DNA of 5,327 nt from Nitrospirota bacterium. GTDB taxonomy: Bacteria > Nitrospirota > JACRHJ01. The translations under genes were made by a program, and so were the position numbers. The notes under the pieces were generated by a model. The model had not been told where the DNA came from and did no database searches. It saw only the letters and a program-made list of their open reading frames with translations. The stretch is taken from the NCBI GenBank assembly GCA_021815285.1, contig JAKAHE010000145.1, forward strand, positions 1 through 5,327. The letters are read 5' to 3'. Positions 1 to 4,109 of this stretch are shown one piece after another. Positions within the stretch are counted from its first letter, which is position 1. The number at the start of each line of letters is the position of its first letter.

Positions 1-434
1 CCTCTCGGGCATACTCTATCTGGCCTATGACGTTCGGGCTGGCCTGCTGTGCAATAGAAATGATACATGCATACGGCGCGCCCCAGATGGACTTCGACCG
101 TTTCGGCGTCATACCGCGCGCGACACCGCGCCAGTCGGACCTCATGATTGTCGCCGGCACGCTCACCAAGAAAATGGCCCCGGTCTTAAGGAAAGTCTAC
201 GACCAGATGCCTGAGCCGAGGTGGGTTGTGGCTATGGGAAGCTGCGCCTGCACCGGGAACATCTACCAGACGTACAGCGTCGTCCGTGGCGTGGATCAGA
301 TAGTCCCGGTGGACGTGTTCGTTCCGGGCTGTCCGCCCAGGCCCGAGGCCCTGTTTTACGCTATCAAGAAGCTCCAGGACAAGATAATGACAGGCAGATA
401 CGTGCGGAAGCCGTTATTTGTCGAGAAGGGATAA
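1..434 (+). CDS. nuoB: NADH-quinone oxidoreductase subunit B (5' partial)
   Basis: This is the PSST/Nqo6-type subunit of the complex I Q module. It carries [4Fe-4S] cluster N2, the last cluster before quinone. The reading frame is open from the window edge (first full codon at 3) and shows 143 residues; the family is usually about 160-190, so roughly 20-40 N-terminal residues are missing. The four N2 ligands are visible: the adjacent Cys pair in GLACCAIEM (residues 15-16 of the fragment), the Cys of MGSC (81) and the Cys of PGCPPRPEA (110). Family blocks PRQSDLMIVAGT, KMAPVLRKVYDQMPEP and TYSVVRGVD are intact. A further Cys (83) lies two residues after the third ligand (SCAC); I recall the same in Geobacter-type NuoB, so it is probably a clade trait. 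nuoC follows after 9 nt. Identity is certain; only the start is unseen. Confidence 0.98.
   Translation, partial: SRAYSIWPMTFGLACCAIEMIHAYGAPQMDFDRFGVIPRATPRQSDLMIVAGTLTKKMAPVLRKVYDQMPEPRWVVAMGSCACTGNIYQTYSVVRGVDQIVPVDVFVPGCPPRPEALFYAIKKLQDKIMTGRYVRKPLFVEKG
426..431 (+). promoter_or_regulatory. Probable ribosome binding site for nuoC
   Basis: AAGGGA lies inside the last codons of nuoB, 12 nt before the proposed TTG start of nuoC. The spacing is slightly long, but it is the only purine-rich Shine-Dalgarno-like stretch here, and its position suggests translational coupling to nuoB. This is inference from sequence only. Confidence 0.5.
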
Positions 435-443
435 TCTAAAACT

Positions 444-932
444 TTGCATCCCGATAATATCATCGAGCAGATAAGAGAGAGGTTCCCGGACGAAGTAACC
501 GGTTCCGGCAGCCAGTTCGCTCAGAGCTGGGCCGTACTGAAGCGGGAAAAGGTGGAAGAAATATGCCGTTTCCTGAAGGAAGACCCGGATGTAAGGATGG
601 ATTATCTGATAGATATTACCGCCGTGGACTGGCTCCTGAAATCTCCCAGGTTTGAAGTTGTGTACAACATGCATTCCATGCAACACGGTCATCGCGTCCG
701 CCTGAAGGTGCCCGTGGAAGACGACGGAGACCCCTGGGTGCCTTCCGTATCGGGCGTCTGGAAGACCGCCTGCTGGCATGAGAGGGAGACTTACGACCTG
801 TTCGGTATCATTTTTCGTGGCAATCCCGATTTAAGACGGATACTTCTGCCGGACGACTGGGAAGGCTATCCGCTAAGGAAAGACTACCCTGTTGAAGGCA
901 CGGAATGGACTTTCAGGCCCTGGCCTGAATAA
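444..932 (+). CDS. nuoC: NADH-quinone oxidoreductase subunit C
   Basis: This is the 30 kDa (Nqo5) subunit of the complex I peripheral arm, a cofactor-free structural protein packed against NuoD and NuoB. It is 162 residues long, normal for an unfused NuoC (not the NuoCD fusion seen in E. coli). The family signature is clear near residues 110-150: HERETYDLFGI, then GNPDLRRILLPDDWEGYPLRKDYP. An upstream block with DYLIDITAVDW is also typical. The start is chosen as TTG at 444: it gives the expected short N-terminus (HPDNIIEQIRERF, resembling other NuoC N-termini), there is an AAGGGA 12 nt upstream, and the first in-frame ATG comes only about 50 residues in, which would delete conserved sequence. 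It is 9 nt after nuoB and is followed by a 138-nt spacer holding palindromic repeats. Confidence 0.96.
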   Translation: MHPDNIIEQIRERFPDEVTGSGSQFAQSWAVLKREKVEEICRFLKEDPDVRMDYLIDITAVDWLLKSPRFEVVYNMHSMQHGHRVRLKVPVEDDGDPWVPSVSGVWKTACWHERETYDLFGIIFRGNPDLRRILLPDDWEGYPLRKDYPVEGTEWTFRPWPE

Positions 933-962
933 GGGGGCCGGGGATAGTGGAGTCACGCCGTT

Positions 963-987
963 ATTCCCGAATGTTTTCATCGGGAAT
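963..987. repeat. Left palindrome, ATTCCCGA...TCGGGAAT
   Basis: An 8-bp perfect inverted repeat, 963-970 with 980-987, extends by TG/CA with a one-base bulge to about 10 bp. The loop is T-rich (TTTT at 974-977). The core spacing is ATTCCC-N13-GGGAAT, longer than in its partner at 1013. Confidence 0.85.
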
Positions 988-1012
988 CCGGGTTTTAATT
1001 TAAAGTCGCTGG

Positions 1013-1032
1013 ATTCCCGCTTTCGCGGGAAT
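1013..1032. repeat. Right palindrome, ATTCCC-N8-GGGAAT
   Basis: A perfect 8-bp stem, ATTCCCGC (1013-1020) with GCGGGAAT (1025-1032), closes a 4-base loop (TTTC on +, GAAA on -). It fits exactly the ATTCCC-N8-GGGAAT consensus that I know as the Neisseria dRS3 repeat. Similar palindromes are widespread in other bacteria, so this does not imply Neisseria. Confidence 0.9.
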
Positions 1033-1070
1033 GACGGGCACCTGAAAGAAAAGCAGCAGAAAAATATAAA

Positions 1071-2246
1071 ATGCCTTTAACGACAAAAGAAATAACCATA
1101 AACATGGGGCCTCAGCACCCCAGCACGCACGGAGTCTTACGGCTCGTGCTGGAGCTCGACGGCGAGGTCGTGGTATCCTGCACGCCTCATATAGGCTATC
1201 TACACAGGGGTTCGGAGAAGCTTGCCGAGGCCAGGACATACCAGCAGATAGTCCCGCTTACGGACCGTTTCGACTACCTCTCCTGCGGCAACAATAACCT
1301 GGGCTATGCAATCGCGGTCGAAAAACTCATGGGCATCGAGGTGCCGGAACGCGCGGATTACCTGCGCGTGATAGTTGCCGAACTGTCCAGGCTCTCGGCG
1401 CATCTGCTCTGGCTTGCCACTCATGCCGCGGACATAGGCGCCGTTACAGTGCTCCTGTATTGCCTCCGGGAGAGGGAAGAGATTCTGAACCTGTTCGAGC
1501 TCCTCACCGGCGCGCGGCTCACGGTTTCCTACGTCAACATCGGCGGCGTGAGGCGGGACGCCACTCCTGAGTTCTTCCGCCGCACGAAAGAATTTATGGT
1601 CGAGATGCCAAAGAGGATACAGGAATACAACACCCTCATAATGGAGAACCGCATCTGGCTTGGCCGCACGAAAGGCATCGGCATAATATCATATGAAGAG
1701 GCCATCGACTGGGGCCTTACAGGCGGGTCTCTCCGGGGTTCCGGCGTCAATTACGACTTAAGAAAAGTCATGCCCTATGCGGCTTACGAGAAGCTAAAGT
1801 TCGAGGTTCCCCTGGGCCATGTGGGCGATGTTTACGACCGGTACATCGTTCGCATGGAAGAGATGAACCAGTCCATAGCCATGATAAATCAGTGCGTGGA
1901 GGACATCCCGGACGGCCCGTACAAGGCCGACATCCCGATGGTTAGCCTTCCGCCGAAAGACCGCGTAATGCAGGACATCGAGACGCTGATTCACCACTTC
2001 GTCCTGGTCTCCAAGGGCTTCCCGGTTCGTAAGGGCGAGATATACGCCGCCGCAGAGGTGCCGAAGGGCGAACTTGGATTCTATATCGTATCCGACGGCT
2101 CGGAAAAGCCGGTGCGCATGAAGGTGCGCTCTCCGAGCTTCGTGAATCTCTCCTGCCTGCCACAGATGGTCAAGGGGCATATGGTTGCGGACATTGTCTC
2201 CTGCATCGGGAGTATAGATATAGTCCTGGGAGAGGTGGACAGGTAA
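1071..2246 (+). CDS. nuoD: NADH-quinone oxidoreductase subunit D
   Basis: This is the 49 kDa (Nqo4) subunit of complex I, evolutionarily related to the large subunit of [NiFe] hydrogenase but without metal. With NuoB it builds the quinone headgroup pocket. It is 391 residues, near the usual 380-410, and unfused. The N-terminal block NMGPQHPSTHGVLRL and GYLHRGSEK are intact. His20 (PSTHG) and Tyr69 (RFDYL) match the quinone-binding His38 and Tyr87 of Thermus Nqo4 by my alignment from memory. Other family blocks are LTGGSLRGSGVNYDLRK, PKGELGFYIVSDG, VRSPSFVNL and the C-terminal end in GEVDR. ATG at 1071 is chosen because conserved sequence begins within 10 residues. There is no convincing Shine-Dalgarno, only an A-rich leader (1060-1070). 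Repeat-bearing spacers lie on both sides. Confidence 0.98.
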   Translation: MPLTTKEITINMGPQHPSTHGVLRLVLELDGEVVVSCTPHIGYLHRGSEKLAEARTYQQIVPLTDRFDYLSCGNNNLGYAIAVEKLMGIEVPERADYLRVIVAELSRLSAHLLWLATHAADIGAVTVLLYCLREREEILNLFELLTGARLTVSYVNIGGVRRDATPEFFRRTKEFMVEMPKRIQEYNTLIMENRIWLGRTKGIGIISYEEAIDWGLTGGSLRGSGVNYDLRKVMPYAAYEKLKFEVPLGHVGDVYDRYIVRMEEMNQSIAMINQCVEDIPDGPYKADIPMVSLPPKDRVMQDIETLIHHFVLVSKGFPVRKGEIYAAAEVPKGELGFYIVSDGSEKPVRMKVRSPSFVNLSCLPQMVKGHMVADIVSCIGSIDIVLGEVDR

Positions 2247-2250
2247 AAGC

Positions 2251-2333
2251 TGTCATTGCGAGCAAAGCGAAGCAATCCCGGCTCTTTAACCTCCGAGATT
2301 GCCGCGGGCCGGAAGGCGGCCCTCGCAATGACA
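2251..2333. repeat. Palindromic dispersed repeat, GTCATTGCGAG...CTCGCAATGAC family
   Basis: Nearly the whole nuoD-nuoE spacer is one imperfect palindrome beginning 4 nt after the nuoD stop. The outer stem is a perfect 12-bp match, TGTCATTGCGAG (2251-2262) with CTCGCAATGACA (2322-2333). An inner stem pairs GCAATCCCGG (2272-2281) with CCGAGATTGC (2293-2302), with one mismatch. A third small GC hairpin pairs GGGCC (2306-2310) with GGCCC (2318-2322), competing for the last base of the outer stem. The sequence CATTGCGAGCAAAGCGAAGC is typical of a repeat family I know from many environmental bacteria, whose false translations include the peptide RFARND. I see no target-site duplication in the flanks and no T run that would make it a terminator. 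Confidence 0.88.
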
Positions 2334-2350
2334 ATAACAAAATGGACTAA

Positions 2351-2821
2351 ATGATTACTTTAAGCGAAAATACGTTGCAGGAAATAGAGAAGGCCGCGTC
2401 CAAATACGTGGACAGGAAGAGCGCGCTCATGGCGGCGCTCTGGGCCGCACAGGCGGAGTTCGGCCAGCTCTCGCCAGACGTCATCAAGGCTGTGGCGGAG
2501 GTAATAGGCGTATCGAGCGCCCATGCCCAGGGGCTTGCGACATATCATTCTCTTTACTGGAAAAAGCCCGTCGGCAAATACGTAATAATGCTGTGCACGA
2601 ATATCGCCTGCACGCTCATGGGCGCGGAGACTCTGCTTGAGCACCTTGAAAAAAAGCTCGGAATACACGAAGGCGAGACGACCCCGGACGGGATGTTTAC
2701 GCTCCAGGAAGTCGAGTGCATAGGCTCCTGCGGCAACGCCCCGGCAATGGTCATAAACGAGACGTTCTATTACGACCTGACGGCGGAGAAGATAGACGGG
2801 ATACTGGAAGGTTTAAAATAA
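2351..2821 (+). CDS. nuoE: NADH-quinone oxidoreductase subunit E
   Basis: This is the 24 kDa (Nqo2) subunit of the NADH-input module, a thioredoxin-like protein binding [2Fe-2S] cluster N1a next to the FMN of NuoF. It has 156 residues, a normal length. An N-terminal helical segment (about 1-65: SALMAALWAAQAEFGQLSPD, then ATYHSLY) precedes the thioredoxin-like domain. The four cluster ligands are in the family pattern: Cys82-X4-Cys87 (LCTNIACTLMG) and Cys123-X3-Cys127 (ECIGSCGNAP). The ATG at 2351 gives a standard N-terminus. Upstream there is only a weak GGA (2344-2346), so initiation signals are poor, as for nuoD. The stop codon is followed almost directly by nuoF (2 nt), which fits coupled translation of the two partner subunits. 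The family also includes HndA/HoxE-type subunits, but the nuoBCD and FG context settles this one as nuoE. Confidence 0.97.
   Translation: MITLSENTLQEIEKAASKYVDRKSALMAALWAAQAEFGQLSPDVIKAVAEVIGVSSAHAQGLATYHSLYWKKPVGKYVIMLCTNIACTLMGAETLLEHLEKKLGIHEGETTPDGMFTLQEVECIGSCGNAPAMVINETFYYDLTAEKIDGILEGLK
2806..2811 (+). promoter_or_regulatory. Probable ribosome binding site for nuoF
   Basis: GGAAGG lies within the last codons of nuoE, 12 nt before the TTG at 2824. The same arrangement (purine-rich site inside the preceding gene, 12-nt spacing, TTG start) is seen at nuoC. This supports TTG 2824 over an upstream ATG at 2716, which would start inside nuoE. Confidence 0.55.
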
Positions 2822-2823
2822 AC

Positions 2824-4104
2824 TTGGAAAAGATTCTCCTAAAGAACATCGACGTCACGAACATAAACGATATAGACGTCTATATCGCGCACGACGGCTA
2901 TAAATCCCTCGACAAAGCCTTCCAGATGGGGCCTGCCGCCGTCCTGGAAGAGGTCAAGCGCTCCGGCCTTCGTGGCCGCGGCGGCGCGTGGTTCCCGGCG
3001 GGAATGAAATGGCAGTTCTGCGTCGAGGTCAATAAATTCCCGAAATACCTTATAGCCAATGCGGACGAGGGCGAGCCCGCGACGTTCAAGGACAGGCCCT
3101 TCCTCGAGAAAGACCCGCACCAGCTTATCGAGGGAATGATAGTTTCCGCGTACGCTATCGGCGCCTCCAAGGGCTACATATACCTGCGCGGCGAATATCC
3201 GACGGGATACAAGGTCCTGAATGCGGCCATAGACCAGGCATACAAAAAAAACATGCTCGGCAAGAATATAAAGGGTTCGGACTTCTCCTTCGACCTCGCG
3301 GTGCATCGGGGCGCGGGCGCATACATCTGCGGCGAGGCCTCTGCGCTTATCGAGTCCCTGGAGGGCAAGCGCGGACAGTTCCGCGTAAGGCCGCCGTACA
3401 TGGCCACGCACGGCGCATTCGGGATGCCCACGGTTGTCAATAACGTCGAGACGCTCGTGAACGTGTCGCACATAATAAACGGCGGGGCGGACTGGTGGGG
3501 TTCTATTGGCTCGAAGGACTCGCCTGGGCCGAAGGTCTTCGGTATAAGCGGACATCTGCAAAAGCCGGGACTTTACGAGCTCCCAATGGGCGTTACGCTA
3601 AGGGAACTGATATACGAGCACGGCGGCGGCATAAAAGACGGGAAAGAACTTAAAGCCGTAATCCCCGGCGGGGTGTCAACCGCGATGCTGACGCCGGAAC
3701 ACTTAGACATTAAGATGGACGTTAAGTCGCTTCAGGCCGCCGGTTCCGCGATAGGCTCCGGGGCCACTACCGTGATGAGCGAGGACGCATGTGTCGTGCA
3801 CATGGTCTGGCGCGCGATGGCGTTCTTCTACCACGAGTCCTGCGGGCGCTGCACTCCGTGCAGGGAGGGAACGGACTGGATGGTAAAGATACTCGCCCGG
3901 ATAGAGAACGGAGAGGGCAGGACTGAGGACCTGAAAATCCTCGAAGACACCTGCCATACCATACACAACAACTGCTTTTGTCCGCTTGGCGAGGGCGCGG
4001 TCAATCCGGTATTGTCAGGCCTGAAATATTTCAGGGCAGACTTTGAAGAGCACATCAGGACGCGCGGATGCCCGAAGGGATTAAGGGCGAGGGCGAGGCA
4101 CTAA
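2824..4104 (+). CDS. nuoF: NADH-quinone oxidoreductase subunit F (NADH/FMN-binding)
   Basis: This is the 51 kDa (Nqo1) subunit: it binds NADH and FMN, and carries [4Fe-4S] cluster N3. From TTG 2824 it is 426 residues, the usual size. An in-frame ATG at 2716 is rejected because the 36 added residues are nuoE read in another frame. Blocks in order: the glycine-rich loop GLRGRGGAWFPAGMKW (about 48-63), NADEGEPATFKDR (79-91), YLRGEYP, GAGAYICGEASALIESLEG (164-182), VNNVETL, and the N3 ligands Cys340, Cys343, Cys346 (ESCGRCTPC) plus Cys386 (NCFCPLG). Two differences from the family stand out: Trp56 replaces Gly before the adenine-stacking Phe57, and Ala172 replaces the second Glu of GEE. The C-terminus has a short basic tail. 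It also resembles HndC/HoxF/HydB proteins, but position and neighbours mark it as nuoF. Confidence 0.97.
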   Translation: MEKILLKNIDVTNINDIDVYIAHDGYKSLDKAFQMGPAAVLEEVKRSGLRGRGGAWFPAGMKWQFCVEVNKFPKYLIANADEGEPATFKDRPFLEKDPHQLIEGMIVSAYAIGASKGYIYLRGEYPTGYKVLNAAIDQAYKKNMLGKNIKGSDFSFDLAVHRGAGAYICGEASALIESLEGKRGQFRVRPPYMATHGAFGMPTVVNNVETLVNVSHIINGGADWWGSIGSKDSPGPKVFGISGHLQKPGLYELPMGVTLRELIYEHGGGIKDGKELKAVIPGGVSTAMLTPEHLDIKMDVKSLQAAGSAIGSGATTVMSEDACVVHMVWRAMAFFYHESCGRCTPCREGTDWMVKILARIENGEGRTEDLKILEDTCHTIHNNCFCPLGEGAVNPVLSGLKYFRADFEEHIRTRGCPKGLRARARH

Positions 4105-4109
4105 AGAGC

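Larger units (their letters stand above)
957..1039. repeat. REP/BIME-like double palindromic element (dRS3-like)
   Basis: The nuoC-nuoD spacer (933-1070) carries two palindromes of the ATTCCC...GGGAAT type in opposite orientation. The left unit begins GCCGTTATTCCCGA (957-970) and ends near TCGGGAATCCGG (980-991). The right unit runs from CTGGATTCCCGC (1009-1020) to GCGGGAATGACGGGC (1025-1039). Each unit is asymmetric, with one 'GTCATT' side and one 'CCAG' side, and the two units face each other across an AT-rich core (TTTTAATTTAAAG, about 993-1005). The outer ends are also complementary to each other, with one bulge and one G-T. Translated, such repeats give the peptides LDSRFRGNDG and VIPAKAGIQ, which I recognise as common false proteins in many genomes. 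No terminator-like T run follows either hairpin. Confidence 0.85.

Noticed and set aside
990..1010. Internal promoter in the AT-rich core of the nuoC-nuoD spacer
   Set aside because: TTTTAATTTAAAG is AT-rich, but I find no plausible -35 partner at proper spacing, and the segment is part of the repeat element.
1013..1040. Rho-independent terminator after nuoC
   Set aside because: The stem is strong, but no T run follows on either strand and it lies inside an operon. The repeat explanation is better.
892..1080. Small + strand ORF across the nuoC end and the spacer
   Set aside because: Its coding appearance comes from the repeat; LDSRFRGNDG is a well-known false peptide from this palindrome. 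It also overlaps nuoC in another frame.
1000..1239. - strand ORF with VIPAKAGIQ at its end
   Set aside because: That peptide is the reverse-strand translation of the same repeat, and the rest lies opposite the conserved start of nuoD.
2342..2350. Two-codon ORF (ATG GAC TAA) abutting the nuoE ATG
   Set aside because: A minimal upstream ORF could in theory affect initiation, but such a short string arises easily by chance and there is no ribosome binding site before it.
2716..2823. Upstream ATG extension of nuoF
   Set aside because: The extra 36 residues come from reading the conserved end of nuoE (Cys123/Cys127 region) in another frame. They resemble no NuoF N-terminus, and a TTG at 2824 with an upstream GGAAGG fits better.
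2839..3561. Long - strand ORF (240 codons) opposite nuoF
   Set aside because: It is antisense to strongly conserved nuoF motifs, has low-complexity Arg/Val-rich composition and no recognisable domain.
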